A DNA stretch of 58,570 nt, taken from positions 1 to 58,570 of the IMG/VR virus record IMGVR_UViG_3300021139_000016; one strand, given 5' to 3'. The position numbers and the translations under genes were made by a program. Shown piece by piece: positions 38,679 to 49,400 of this stretch; the stretch's first letter is position 1; every line of letters begins with the position of its first letter. Source of the DNA: a virus. Below the pieces are notes generated by a model, which worked only from the letters and a program-made list of their open reading frames with translations, made no database searches and was not told the DNA's origin.

Positions 38679-40364
38679 TTTTCTCACTACTAATAGATAG
38701 AATCCATTCCACCAAGCAGTTAGATCTTCTTGGTCATTCAAAATCACTTTAGAATAAACAACGTCTAAACCTGCGGCTTTGATTCCTGCATCGGTGCCGT
38801 CTACAACACCTTCCCAATTAGCATCATCGACTAAGATAAATGCTTCATCGGCGAGTACTTTAGAAAAATACTTGATAGCCTTAGCTGTAGTATTAGGATC
38901 GTGAGGACCATCATAGAAGAAAAAGTCTACAGGTTCAACTTCTTCTAGATTGACATCAAACATATCAGATTCATAAACGATAACTTTGTTGTCGCCCTTG
39001 AATCGTTTGACATTAGTAATAAAATCTTCTTTGTTGTTAGGCGGCATTTCAAAAATATCATTAGCAGGTTGATATGTATCTTTCCATGTATCAATACAAA
39101 TAACTTCTAATGAATTATCTTTTAGGGCGGCACAAGCAGTTGCACCTAACGCACTTCCTACTTCTAAGTAACGTGTAGAATTTTTCGCTAATTTATTGAT
39201 AAGACTTTCCATCTTCCAGCTTGTTAACCCAGGAACATCAATATTGATCATATCAATTGAGCTACCTAGCACTGCATCAATGGCTTGTTGTATTCTAGGA
39301 GTTAATGGTTCAGTCTTTTTCTTGTTAACAACTTTATCGCAGTATTGACATTCCCAGCAATCAAACTTGCAGTTCTTAATTTTTTCACGCCAAATGTTAA
39401 TAGGCTTTTCAGTAAGATTACCTTCTTCAATGTACTCTTCAAATCCGTCAAATAAGATTTCGTCACCTTCAATAAATCCTGCAACAATGTCTAGTGTTTC
39501 ATTGAATCTTTCAATACTTTCTCTGCCATGCATTTTAAACACATCAACATAGTCAAGCAATTCTACCCAATCTTCTCTCCAAGGAGGTAAGTTTGCAGTT
39601 TTTAATGGAACAGCAGGATCTTCGTGATCCCATTTAGGACAACTTACACGGCTAATGCTGTCATTAAAATATTGAGGACGTGACATATCTCTGCTGTTGT
39701 TAAATTGATAGTGTTCATCCATCATAGGGCATGCACCTAAACAACCTTCATTAGCCAACAAACTAATTGTTACATCTTTACCAAGATGTTCTTTGACCCA
39801 TTCTTTAGCAGTTTTCAATCTTTTGAGAGCATCTCTATCACGCATTAGATCTCGGTCAATACAAACATAATCAAATCCTGCTTTGGCATGCGCTACAAAT
39901 TCTGCAGGAGTGCGTACATTTCTTAAGATTGTGTTTTTAACATACAGTTCTGGGTAACGTGCTTGTATCTGTCCTGTACTCATCCAATGTATATGTGGTA
40001 AAATAACAGAACGGATTCCAGCATCATACAAGGGCTGAAAATGTTCTAACCATATATCGAGATTTTTTTGTGTAGGAGCTACATCGATGTTGTTGAATGT
40101 AGCGCAAAGATTGATGCCGGTCTCCCGGTGAAGGTTGAACGCGGCATCTATTACAGAGAAAGCATCTTGTTGAGAGACAAAAATATCTCCCATTGCATCT
40201 TGATTGAACGGAGGAATTCTTGATGTAAAATACACATCAAAAATAAAGTCCTTATAGTACTTACAAAACTCTAAAAAATTAAAGTATTGTTGTTCCGTTA
40301 ATTTTGGGTTGATCGGTAAGCTGAATATTTTTTGCGTCGTCGCAGATATCTGGGATTCTTTCAT
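38670..40364 (-). CDS. fusion of U32-peptidase-like Fe-S domain and class I methyltransferase
   Basis: 564 residues. Residues 1-350 resemble a TIM-barrel of the U32 family (YhbU/UbiV/RlhA type): SRIPPFNQDA, ATFNNI, the key block LLANEGCLGACPMMDEHY (203-219; C208, C212), SCPKWD (C242) and a second cluster CKFDCWECQYC (C332, C336, C339, C342). Residues 360-564 are a SAM methyltransferase of the Methyltransf_24 type: YLEVGSALGATACAA (399-413), VICIDTW, FFFYDGPHD, AFILVDDANWEG. U32 relatives hydroxylate rRNA, tRNA or ubiquinone precursors using iron-sulfur clusters. A joint hydroxylation-methylation is an inference. Overlaps the next gene upstream by 86 nt. Confidence 0.6.
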   Translation of the reverse strand: MKESQISATTQKIFSLPINPKLTEQQYFNFLEFCKYYKDFIFDVYFTSRIPPFNQDAMGDIFVSQQDAFSVIDAAFNLHRETGINLCATFNNIDVAPTQKNLDIWLEHFQPLYDAGIRSVILPHIHWMSTGQIQARYPELYVKNTILRNVRTPAEFVAHAKAGFDYVCIDRDLMRDRDALKRLKTAKEWVKEHLGKDVTISLLANEGCLGACPMMDEHYQFNNSRDMSRPQYFNDSISRVSCPKWDHEDPAVPLKTANLPPWREDWVELLDYVDVFKMHGRESIERFNETLDIVAGFIEGDEILFDGFEEYIEEGNLTEKPINIWREKIKNCKFDCWECQYCDKVVNKKKTEPLTPRIQQAIDAVLGSSIDMINIDVPGLTSWKMESLINKLAKNSTRYLEVGSALGATACAALKDNSLEVICIDTWKDTYQPANDIFEMPPNNKEDFITNVKRFKGDNKVIVYESDMFDVNLEEVEPVDFFFYDGPHDPNTTAKAIKYFSKVLADEAFILVDDANWEGVVDGTDAGIKAAGLDVVYSKVILNDQEDLTAWWNGFYLLVVRKSS

Positions 40365-41115
40365 CTCTACTCTCTAATAATTTATCGACAGCACCTTGTG
40401 CTCCTAGCGATATATTATGTATCCCTGCTTGGACTAGGCCTGCATACTTTGTGGCCATTTGTAAAGCTTCGATTTGATCTGTTTCAGGCATCATAGCGAT
40501 ACTATCCATGTTACCATGGCCAACACGACCATAGCTGATAATATCCATTGCGGCCTGCTTACCCATACGTGCGATCCAATACTTGCGTTCTTCTTCTGCA
40601 TTTTCTTCAGCAAACCATTCTAGGTCTTCTTCAGTTTTTGCATAGTATTTTACGATTTCTAAAAACGCATTGATTTCACGTTCTGCTTGTAGCATCTTAC
40701 GTTTCCAAATAGTAATATCGTAATCATTCTTATCGATATCTACTTGTAACATTTCTTTAGCGATCTCATCAACTGCTTCTGCTTGATCTCTCAACCATTT
40801 TTTACGAAGCAATTCTGCTTTTCGCAAGCTGGCTTTAATTTCTTGATGAGCGTGATAGCGTGTTTCAAGTTCCATATATGCTTGGCGAACTTGACGCCAT
40901 GGTGTCAGCTGACTTCTTGCTACGAAGTTTTGACATTGATATGCGGTCATACCCATATTAGAGTGGATCGCATAAGTCATGATTTCTTTATCGAAATCAT
41001 CCATACCGTAGCGTGTTAAGAAATCGTCATCAACTTTGATTTCGTTTACATCTGACGCTACGATATTTTCTAGGTCTTTTATATATTTGTTTGTTTTGTT
41101 AGAATTGGAATCCAT
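40279..41115 (-). CDS. helical protein of unknown function near fibre genes
   Basis: 278 residues, largely helical and charged, with a long coiled-coil-like centre (KASLRKAELLRKKWLRDQAEAVDEIAKEM is part of it) and YYAKTEEDLEWFAEENAEEERKYW (read as separate stretches). No family recognised. It overlaps the fibre-side gene by 17 nt and the U32 fusion gene by 86 nt, an unusually long overlap for this window. Could be a fibre or virion assembly chaperone. Confidence 0.5.
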   Translation of the reverse strand: MDSNSNKTNKYIKDLENIVASDVNEIKVDDDFLTRYGMDDFDKEIMTYAIHSNMGMTAYQCQNFVARSQLTPWRQVRQAYMELETRYHAHQEIKASLRKAELLRKKWLRDQAEAVDEIAKEMLQVDIDKNDYDITIWKRKMLQAEREINAFLEIVKYYAKTEEDLEWFAEENAEEERKYWIARMGKQAAMDIISYGRVGHGNMDSIAMMPETDQIEALQMATKYAGLVQAGIHNISLGAQGAVDKLLESRDERIPDICDDAKNIQLTDQPKINGTTIL

Positions 41116-42052
41116 ATGGCACCGGTGTTTTTCTTGTTAAACTATCGGGTCCTTCTGTCAATCCCATTGCTTGTGCTTGCAAACCTGGAATAGCTAACCC
41201 GAAGTACCTTTCGTACTGGATATTTATATCCCACACATTTTGGCATGCTTGGAAATCGGCTAAGATTTTCTGTTGCTGTACCAATAGATCTGCAACTTGT
41301 TTTTCAAACGCTTTGGCCTTTGCTACTATGCTGTTAGCCAATTCGGTTTTATCACGACCATGCGATGTTGCTAGGTAATCTAAGAAATCAGTATCGCCCG
41401 GTTGAGCTTGACCTGATAACCATAGCTTTGCTTCATCTTTCTGTATATCCCAAGTTTCCTGTTCTAGGCGTCCGCTTGGAGCCATAGATAAGAATCTACG
41501 TTCAAATTCATCTTCGATCACTTCTTTCGCAAACAAATACATAAAGTCACGTACTTCTTGTACGATATCATCTGTAAGTGCTACAGGAATCTTTACACCT
41601 GCTGGTAAATTTTGGCTAGGTGTAATACCGTCGACCGGATTGATTTTTGACATGATCGAATCGTCAGTATTAGATACCCAAACTTTGGCCGCCGCACGAT
41701 AGTCAGCAAAGAATTGCTTACCGTTAATCGCCATTGACTCAGTAATGAATGTGATTTTTTCTCTTGGCCATGTATAGCAAAGTGTATCGTAAAGATTCTT
41801 GCTCATTGCTACACATTGTACATTGAATAAACTGTACAATTCTTCGCAATACATCGCAGGATCTTGGTGACTGCTGTCAAATACTGATTGATCTAACACA
41901 TGATCACCAACAATCATAAAAAGTGTTGATGTATTGATAAATGGGTTGATATCGTAAGCAGGATCTCCGCCACCTAGAATAGGAGGAAGAGCTTCTACGT
42001 TCTTTACTACAGATACGTCCCAGTAGTCTACTGAATATGTTGATGTTGTCAT
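41099..42052 (-). CDS. tail-fibre-locus protein, unknown
   Basis: 317 residues. The N-terminal part contains FMIVGDHVLDQSVFDSSHQDPAMY; the C-terminal part is helical (FEKQVADLLVQQQKILADFQACQNVWDI, in two stretches) and ends LTRKTPVPYGFQF. AGGAG lies about 9 nt before ATG 42052. It follows the 373-residue adhesin-like gene by 3 nt. The helical end followed by an aromatic tail recalls small fibre-assembly proteins, but no family was recognised. Confidence 0.45.
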   Translation of the reverse strand: MTTSTYSVDYWDVSVVKNVEALPPILGGGDPAYDINPFINTSTLFMIVGDHVLDQSVFDSSHQDPAMYCEELYSLFNVQCVAMSKNLYDTLCYTWPREKITFITESMAINGKQFFADYRAAAKVWVSNTDDSIMSKINPVDGITPSQNLPAGVKIPVALTDDIVQEVRDFMYLFAKEVIEDEFERRFLSMAPSGRLEQETWDIQKDEAKLWLSGQAQPGDTDFLDYLATSHGRDKTELANSIVAKAKAFEKQVADLLVQQQKILADFQACQNVWDINIQYERYFGLAIPGLQAQAMGLTEGPDSLTRKTPVPYGFQF

Positions 42053-42055
42053 TGA

Positions 42056-43177
42056 TTAAACTCCTGGACGTCCTGAACTTGCTACTGTTGCGGCCGCGCT
42101 ACATGCGTGTCCTGAACTTGCGCCGTAGTGACCTTTGTTACGTGTAGCCGCTTGCATACGTGTTTGTGCGTTGTTATTATAAGTTGTCTTATCGCACTTG
42201 TTATTTTGTTGGCCGTCATAGTTACCAGTCATGTAACCCCAGTCTTGACCTGCCATCATAACGTCCTCACCATATGCTGAAATTTGTGAGAATGTTGTGA
42301 TACTGTTACCGTTAGTTTCGTTAAACACAACACGACCTTGTTGTACGTTGTTACCTGTACCAACATAGTGCCATCCGTATTTAGAACTTAAGAATTTCAT
42401 AAACCCGTCTGGTGTAAACTGTGTTGGGCTTCCAAACCAGCTGTCGTTGGAGTGTGTAATACCACTTGAACCGCCACCAATTGAGAACCAAGAAATTTCT
42501 TGGCCACCACAACCTGAAGTAGGACCACCTCCGCGGTTGTTACCGTTAGTTGTGTACATAACTTCTGTAGGCATGTGCATTTTTTCTGTAGAGCTTGGGC
42601 CGCCGCCTGTTGCGTATCCATATTGATATGTCATAGCACTTGCCGCACCGTGAGCACGACGAGCTACTGACATGTCCCATCCACCAACTGTTCCGTAACC
42701 CATAACTGACTGAGGATCGTCACCTGAGTAACCAAAAGAGTAAGGACTAAATGTACCACCTGTTTTACTGCGGTTAATACCTGTGTATAAGTTGTAGCTG
42801 TCGGTGTGTTGTGAAGCGCCACCAAATCCGTTGTTTGTTCCTAGCGAATAACCGTTGTAATCTGAGAAGAAACCATCCATGTAATCGCCCGTGTACATCA
42901 ACTGCTCACCGCAATAGTAGGTGATATCAGTTGAATGCCATGTCTTGTTCAAGGCACGCCATGCATTTGAACCCTTGTAACCTGCAGAACTAAATCCGTG
43001 TGTATAAATGCTACGATATCTGTAGCCTGATTGTGGGTTTCCTGATGGGCTACCTGGATATGTCCAGAACGCTACGGAACCGTCAGTAACTAATGTTGCG
43101 CCGCGGCAGTATGAGTCCGCGCTAGGTAGCGGATAAATGCCCGGAATAATGTTAGTGTTACCAATGTATAATGCCAT
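42056..43177 (-). CDS. adhesin-like virion structural protein
   Basis: 373 residues, extremely rich in G, Y, S, N and T with many isolated aromatic residues and repeated motifs such as GYxSxx, YGxxGGWDMSVARRAHGAAS and YGYATGGGP. This kelch/propeller-like pattern (Gly-Gly before strand, spaced Tyr and Trp) is seen in tail-tip structural proteins of marine T4-like phages. AGAGGAAA lies before ATG 43177 and AATAAATA 22 nt before it. Probably binds the host surface. No enzyme motif. Confidence 0.55.
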   Translation of the reverse strand: MALYIGNTNIIPGIYPLPSADSYCRGATLVTDGSVAFWTYPGSPSGNPQSGYRYRSIYTHGFSSAGYKGSNAWRALNKTWHSTDITYYCGEQLMYTGDYMDGFFSDYNGYSLGTNNGFGGASQHTDSYNLYTGINRSKTGGTFSPYSFGYSGDDPQSVMGYGTVGGWDMSVARRAHGAASAMTYQYGYATGGGPSSTEKMHMPTEVMYTTNGNNRGGGPTSGCGGQEISWFSIGGGSSGITHSNDSWFGSPTQFTPDGFMKFLSSKYGWHYVGTGNNVQQGRVVFNETNGNSITTFSQISAYGEDVMMAGQDWGYMTGNYDGQQNNKCDKTTYNNNAQTRMQAATRNKGHYGASSGHACSAAATVASSGRPGV

Positions 43178-43199
43178 GTTAGTTTCCTCTTGTTGCTAT

Positions 43200-43207
43200 T
43201 ATTTATT
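43200..43207 (-). promoter_or_regulatory. late-promoter-like octamer AATAAATA with leader
   Basis: Minus strand, 22 nt before ATG 43177; the leader contains AGAGGAAA. It overlaps the stop region of the fibre gene at 43203. Confidence 0.6.
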
Positions 43208-45719
43208 TGAGTAGCTTTGCTACCAATGCTTTTAGTTCCGCTACTTCTTGTTTTAGTGCGGCAATTTCGTCTGAATGTTCGTTGTGACCTGCAATTACTA
43301 ACGGTACTAATTTTTCGTACTGTACAGTTAGATAATTTTCACCTGTTTTGCTGTTTCCTTCTGCATCTACGTCAAAAGGAGCAGGGCCTGTAGCTTCTGG
43401 TTGTACTGCTTGCACTTGTGCCGCGTTCAAACCAACTTGTACTCTAGTAGATTTTTGTCCTAAACTGATAGCAAGTTCGTTGTTTACGTAGGTAAATGTA
43501 TCAAGTGTTCTTAGTTTAGCACTTGCGCCAGTTACAGGAGCAAGAACTGTTTTTAATCTAATATCAGAAGTATTAGTGTACAAGTCGCCTGTTACATATA
43601 ACACACCGTTGACCTGCATCGCGCCTGTACCGTTAGTCTGGAACAAGTTGTTACCTGAACGATACATGTAAATTTCGCCAGTTTGGTAACCGCGAATATA
43701 TGATCCAGCACCATAGTTATAAGATCCAAAGAATAGTGATCCACCAGTAGTAATGTTAATATCGCCAGACCCTGCTACAGTTAAGCAGACGCCAGCACCG
43801 TTAGCGGCTGAGTTATTGTTTACAGTTAATGCACCGCTTGTTTGACCTGTAATAGTATGTGTATATCCAGTTGCGCTAATTGCAAACTGTCCAGATCCAG
43901 CAATACCTGTAAAGTTACCTGAATAGGCAGTAACACCAGAACCAATTGGTCCCTGAAATGTTGAGCTGGCTATGTGGACTGCGGCAGATAATGTACCACT
44001 GCTAGGATTATAAGTTAAGTGAGATGAGTCAACATATTCGTTTGTTACTGCACCACTTACTGAGTTAGTAAACAAAGGATAGTAAGTCGCGTTTGTTGTA
44101 ATATTGGAAACAGTAACACCAGTTTGTGCCCAAGCAAGACCGGTACCAGTTGATGTTAGAGCGTATCCCGAAGTACCTGAAGAGCCACCAATATACAATG
44201 CACCACCTAAGGTAAGACCTGCTGATATACTTGCACCGCCTGTAATAGCTAATGTGCCAACACCTGTTGTACCGTTTGCCGCAGTACCTGCAGTCATCGA
44301 CCAGTTACCGGATCCATCGCTTTGTAAACGGATGTTACCTGCACCGTCTGAAATAAGGATACCGTTGTTTACCGCAGTACCACCACTGGCTCCGCCAAGT
44401 ATGACTACGTTCTGTGCAGATGCTGATAATGAAGATCCAGCACCATAGCCAACTAAAGTATTACTAAATCCGTTAGTTAATGGGTTACCTGCGTTATAAC
44501 CAATCAGCGTATTCTGATATCCGCCGACCATCTGGAAACCTGCTTGGTAACCAATAGCAGTATTACTGTAGAAACCGCCGTTACCTGTACCCAATGCGCG
44601 ATAGCCGATAGCTACGTTGTTGGTTAAGCCGCTATTGTTAGCGGTATACATAGCTTGATAACCGATAGCTACGTTGTTACCGCCGGTAGCAGTTTGTGAC
44701 AACAATGCCTGATAACCAATTGCTGTATTACCTGCTGAACTTGTTAGTGCGTTACCTGCATAGTAACCAATTAAAGCATTAGTACCACCAGTTAATAAGT
44801 TAGCACCTGCGGCAGTACCAATTACCAAGTTAGTTGAAATACTTGATTGTCCAGTACCGACACGTACACCGCTGATGAACGCATCGCCGGCCGTAACAAT
44901 GCTACCACCTGCAGATATGCCGCCTAGTGTAACAATAGCACCGGTTCCTGTAGAAGCAACACCGGATGCTAATGTAATCGCGGTGCTCTGTGGAACTGAA
45001 ATACCCGTAGCTGAAACAGTTAATCCGTTTAGCTGAGTTGCAATAGCACCAGATGATTGACTGGCGCTTGAAACTAAAAATTGTAAGTTACCTGAATTTA
45101 ATTGTACTTGGGCATTGTAGCCAGTTCCCATTACATAAGTAGTACCAGCATTATTATAGCTGTTGATGCCAATACCCATTGGGTACGTACTTGCACCAAC
45201 CTGAAGTGAAATTCCAGTTAAGTTAGTTGAGTTGTATAGGTAAGCCGCAACGTTAGTAGTTGTGTTAACGTTAAGACCGTATGTTGCTTGTGATCCGCCA
45301 ATTGCTAAGTTTGCGCTTAGTGCAAATGATCCGCCAATATTTAAGTTTCCAGATATACCCAATCCGCCCGCAACTACTAACGAACCAGTACCAGTTGTAG
45401 TACTTTGTGTAGGTGCTGTATAAGATCCAACGTAGGTTACACCTTGATAAGGTGCTATCTGAATTTGACCGCTTGCTTGTACTATTAAACTTGGAATACC
45501 GCTGGCATCGTTAACGGTATAAATGTTACCGGCCATACTATCAATAACACTTTGTAACTGTCCTGATAGACCTTCCCATGCTTGTGCCCCCGTGTCTAGA
45601 ACACGGATATAGGTCGTACCAGAACTTGTTGCACTACCGCCCTGGAAGGCTATGATAGGTTCCTGTGCGCTATTACCTATGTTTGGCGTTATTAAAATGT
45701 TACGATTGGTATATGCCAT
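43203..45719 (-). CDS. tail fibre with C-terminal self-cleaving chaperone (peptidase S74)
   Basis: 838 residues. The shaft contains TGSLVVAGGLGISGNLNIGG modules like those of the giant fibre at 46411, and YadA-head-type repeats NTAIGYQAL / NVAIGYQAM / NVAIGYRAL / NTLIGYNAG (coded near 44400-44790). The C-terminal 125 residues are an intramolecular chaperone: TSDIRLK with candidate catalytic S718, then VGLNAAQVQAVQPEA, YLTVQYEKLVPLVI and a final coiled coil IAALKQEVAELKALVAKLL. The chaperone folds the trimer and cuts itself off. Host-binding fibre. AATAAATA lies 21 nt before ATG 45719. Confidence 0.85.
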   Translation of the reverse strand: MAYTNRNILITPNIGNSAQEPIIAFQGGSATSSGTTYIRVLDTGAQAWEGLSGQLQSVIDSMAGNIYTVNDASGIPSLIVQASGQIQIAPYQGVTYVGSYTAPTQSTTTGTGSLVVAGGLGISGNLNIGGSFALSANLAIGGSQATYGLNVNTTTNVAAYLYNSTNLTGISLQVGASTYPMGIGINSYNNAGTTYVMGTGYNAQVQLNSGNLQFLVSSASQSSGAIATQLNGLTVSATGISVPQSTAITLASGVASTGTGAIVTLGGISAGGSIVTAGDAFISGVRVGTGQSSISTNLVIGTAAGANLLTGGTNALIGYYAGNALTSSAGNTAIGYQALLSQTATGGNNVAIGYQAMYTANNSGLTNNVAIGYRALGTGNGGFYSNTAIGYQAGFQMVGGYQNTLIGYNAGNPLTNGFSNTLVGYGAGSSLSASAQNVVILGGASGGTAVNNGILISDGAGNIRLQSDGSGNWSMTAGTAANGTTGVGTLAITGGASISAGLTLGGALYIGGSSGTSGYALTSTGTGLAWAQTGVTVSNITTNATYYPLFTNSVSGAVTNEYVDSSHLTYNPSSGTLSAAVHIASSTFQGPIGSGVTAYSGNFTGIAGSGQFAISATGYTHTITGQTSGALTVNNNSAANGAGVCLTVAGSGDINITTGGSLFFGSYNYGAGSYIRGYQTGEIYMYRSGNNLFQTNGTGAMQVNGVLYVTGDLYTNTSDIRLKTVLAPVTGASAKLRTLDTFTYVNNELAISLGQKSTRVQVGLNAAQVQAVQPEATGPAPFDVDAEGNSKTGENYLTVQYEKLVPLVIAGHNEHSDEIAALKQEVAELKALVAKLLK

Positions 45720-45740
45720 CTCTTATTCCGTTTGTTCCTA

Positions 45741-45748
45741 TATTTATT
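45741..45748 (-). promoter_or_regulatory. late-promoter-like octamer AATAAATA with leader
   Basis: Minus strand, 21 nt before ATG 45719; leader contains TAGGA. Confidence 0.6.
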
Positions 45749-45754
45749 GGTCTA

Positions 45755-46411
45755 TTACAGTCCAAAATATGAGCGATATGCTTGAAAAACTGATCTTACT
45801 TCGCTGTCACTTAATACTCTGTTATAAAATAATGTTGGTCCTATCTGTCCGTTAGGAGGTCCACTATAAAATAACTGTATTGATGCGTTGTTTGATGCTG
45901 AACCTGCTTGCGTTGCTTGATTGTCTAAGACGCCGTTATAGTAAATCTTAGCGGTCGCTGTTCCGCCAGGTGTTCCAGTTCCGCTAAATGTTCCTGCCCA
46001 AGAATGCCATTGGTTCAATGGTACTGTTGTATTTGATTGTAGCGTAGTAACTGGGCTCAAATAAGTGCCCCATAACATGTTGTTACCGTTACCCATATAC
46101 ATATAAGCTGTGTTAGATCCAGAAGTATAACCAAATGTACCACCTGCCTTTGAAGTCAAGTTCATGAACTGTATAACACTATAACCAGAACTCAATGAAA
46201 GGTTGTAGTTATTGTTTGAAGTAATGGTATAGCTGGCATTAGGAGTGAAATAGTTTCCACTCCATGCGCTTGCACTACTTAATGTCAATGCACTATTATC
46301 AATTTGATTATACGCAGTAGTACCTGTTCCTGGATAACATTTTGTGTTACGAGGATCGGCCATGTAGACCAATCCCGATAACGGTACATACGGTCCAATA
46401 TTAATTGCCAT
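45755..46411 (-). CDS. LamG/concanavalin-like carbohydrate-binding virion protein
   Basis: 218 residues. After a short attachment-like start (MAINIGPYVPLSGLVYMADP) comes a jelly-roll with SVIQFMNL, NQWHSWAGTFSGTG, TAKIYYNGVL and the closing GPTLFYNRVLSDSEVRSVF, the classic LamG/Laminin_G_3 ending. The fold binds glycans. Its ATG overlaps the stop of the giant fibre gene by 1 nt, so it is translated with it and probably forms a fibre tip or partner. Confidence 0.7.
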   Translation of the reverse strand: MAINIGPYVPLSGLVYMADPRNTKCYPGTGTTAYNQIDNSALTLSSASAWSGNYFTPNASYTITSNNNYNLSLSSGYSVIQFMNLTSKAGGTFGYTSGSNTAYMYMGNGNNMLWGTYLSPVTTLQSNTTVPLNQWHSWAGTFSGTGTPGGTATAKIYYNGVLDNQATQAGSASNNASIQLFYSGPPNGQIGPTLFYNRVLSDSEVRSVFQAYRSYFGL

Positions 46412-49400
46412 TACAGATCTCCCTCTACGTCTAATTTGCCTACATCTTTACGTTCGGCCCATACTGTATAGAAACAGTTGATTTTCTTATTCATAATATT
46501 TTCATTACCAATGTAGACTTTATTGTTTTCAATACGATCTACATAAAGTTTCTGATGTGAACCAATCGGTGTTATATCTACAGTAATAGAACTTTCGTCA
46601 ACTAATGCAGTCCAGTAATCTGGAAGCTCAATAACTCCTGTATCACAACGTCCACGAACATAAACACCATTTTCTGGTCCTTCTAAACTACCATATTGTA
46701 ATTTCTGTCCAGGTTTAGTTGGATGGTCAATCAAGAAGCTCTTAGCAGTAGCATACAATGTACCACCAATATAAACGTTTCCGCCAACTCCAATACCACC
46801 ATTAGTAATTACTAACGCACCTGTTGTTGTGCTTGTTGAGTTTACACCAGATGCAATAGTTAAACTATTGTTTGTTGTACCACCAAATTGTGTCATCAAG
46901 TTTGCAAATGTAGTAACTGTGCTACCTGCAACTGTTGCGGTTGTTGCAACAAACAAACTACCACCTGTGTAGATGTTATTGCTTGTTGATGGAAGAGCAC
47001 TTCCTGAAGTTGGTGTATAGTAACCTGCGATATAACCTGGCTCGGCTTGAGCACCATATATATAGATACCAAATCCATTACCAGTATAGCTGGTTAAGCT
47101 GTCATTGATAACTGTACCAGCACCAATTGCTGTGTAGATACCAAATGTAGTAGCAGTAGCAGTACCCGGAGCATTAACTGTTAATGAACAACGATACCAG
47201 TTACCAGTTCCTACATAAGGAACTAATTCAATACGACCAGTTACTGGATATAATCCAGCGGCTGTACTTGCAACAACACCAGTTGATAAGTTATACCAAG
47301 CTGAGTGTGCCTGACCTGCTACAGTTACGTTGATTGCACCATATGTACGATCAGCGGCTTGTAAGAATACGCTAACTGTTACAGGACCAGTTTGACTAAT
47401 TGTTTGTTGGAAATAATGGTTACCTCCAGTGGTACTTTCAATAAGTTTAGTAGCATTTAATGTGCCGTCTGGACTGTATGTACTACCTGCCTGGAAGGTT
47501 GAATTTAATTTAACCCAGTTAGACTGTGAATAGTCACTTGAATAAACTAAAATATTACCACCCTGTGAATATATACCGTTAGCGATAGTTGCACCGCCGT
47601 GGATAGCATTATTCTGTGTTATTAAGTTAGCACCGCTGTTAATAAAGACACTTGAGTTACCAATTACAACAGGTCCGCCAACAAATAAATCTTTACCAAT
47701 ACCAGCACCGCCAACTGTTGTTAAGCCGCCGGTTAGTGTTGAAACAGAAACTGTAGCTGTGTAAACGTTAATGTATGGTGTGCTGGTTGAGCTACCACCG
47801 CCACCGCCACCACCACCGGTGCTTACAGCTGAACCGTTAACATAAATGTTACCTTGGACGTATAATGAACCGCCAATACCAACACCGCCTGCAACTGTCA
47901 ACGCACCTGTTGTAGTGCTTGTTGCTGAAGTAATGTTTGTGATGTTTGTAACACCAGGCATTGTCATTGTGCCTGCGGCATTGAACGATACTTTTAAGTT
48001 ACCTTGACCGTCTGATATCAATACGTTATTGCTTGAAGTAGCAATAGTAGCACCAGTGTTACCACCAATAATAACGTTATATGCACCGGATGTGATTGCG
48101 TTACCAGCTTGGTAACCAAGCATCACGTTCTGTGTACCAATCGCTTGTTGTAGGGCTTGGTAACCAATAGCAATGTTATTAGATAGTGTTGTTGAATTTC
48201 CGTAACCTGCTTGGTAACCAATTAATACGTTATTAGTACCAGCCGCAATGTAATAACCTGCGCTTTGACCAAATATGGTATTAGCAGTACCGTTAGTTAA
48301 TGAGTAACCTGCAGAGTTACCAACTACTGTATTTTGTGCGCCACTTACTGTGATACCTGCGTAAGCACCAATAATAACAGATTGTGCTGAACTTGTAGTT
48401 GCTGGATAACCTGCGTTACCGCCGTTCAAGAATATTGAGCCTTGGCCTGCACCGCCATCATCATTTACTGCAAGTTGTATTGTCTGCCAACGAACTTTGC
48501 CTACGTTAGTACCAAAGTTTAAGTTGCCGCCAGTCCAAACGTTTCCGCCTAGACCTAAACCACCGTTAGTAATAATAACTGCACCAGTTTGTGTGCTTGT
48601 AGCCTGTGTAGCATTGATGTGTGTTGTAACACCAGTAATGTTTACTGAGTTAGCCAACGTTGTGATGCCGCCAACATATAATTGTCGACTGATACCAACA
48701 CCACCTGTTGTGTATAATGCACCAGAGCTGGTTGATCCAGAATCTGTATTATTTTGTATAAAGATCTGACCTGTTACAGTACCACCATTGAACGCTCCTG
48801 AGAAGCTACCAATGTTTTGTGTTGTAACAATCTGATATCCATTAATCCAACTGTTATTGGTTAGATAGATACTTTGTGCGCCAATACCACCAGTGACTTG
48901 TAATGCGTTACCTGCAATAGTTGATGTACTTGCAATATTAGAACTGATATATGTTGTGCCAGTAATGTGTGCTGTCGATCCAACATACAAATCACCGCCA
49001 ATACCGACACCACCGTATGTTACAATACTACCGCTTTGTGTGCTAATTGATACTGTTGCTGTTGCAATAGTAAATGCACCATTGCCAAAGCGAGCCATTT
49101 CATAGTTAGATTGGTTAGCAAATATCAAGTTACTGCTGTAGCTCATTACAGCATCACCTTGAGCCGCAGTAGCAATAAAGTTACTTGGAGCACCTGCTAT
49201 ACCAATACGCCAGTCAGCTTGAGCACCTGTAGTTGTTCGTGTTACTTCTAGGTCAATATATGAACCTGCTGAGTTTGAACGTAGTTGATGGCTCTGTGCA
49301 CCTGTAGCATATATACCATAACCGGCACTTGCCGCGCCGCTGATATGTAATTTACCTTGTAAGTTGCTGGTTGCACCAACACCTAAGTTACCGCCTGCGG

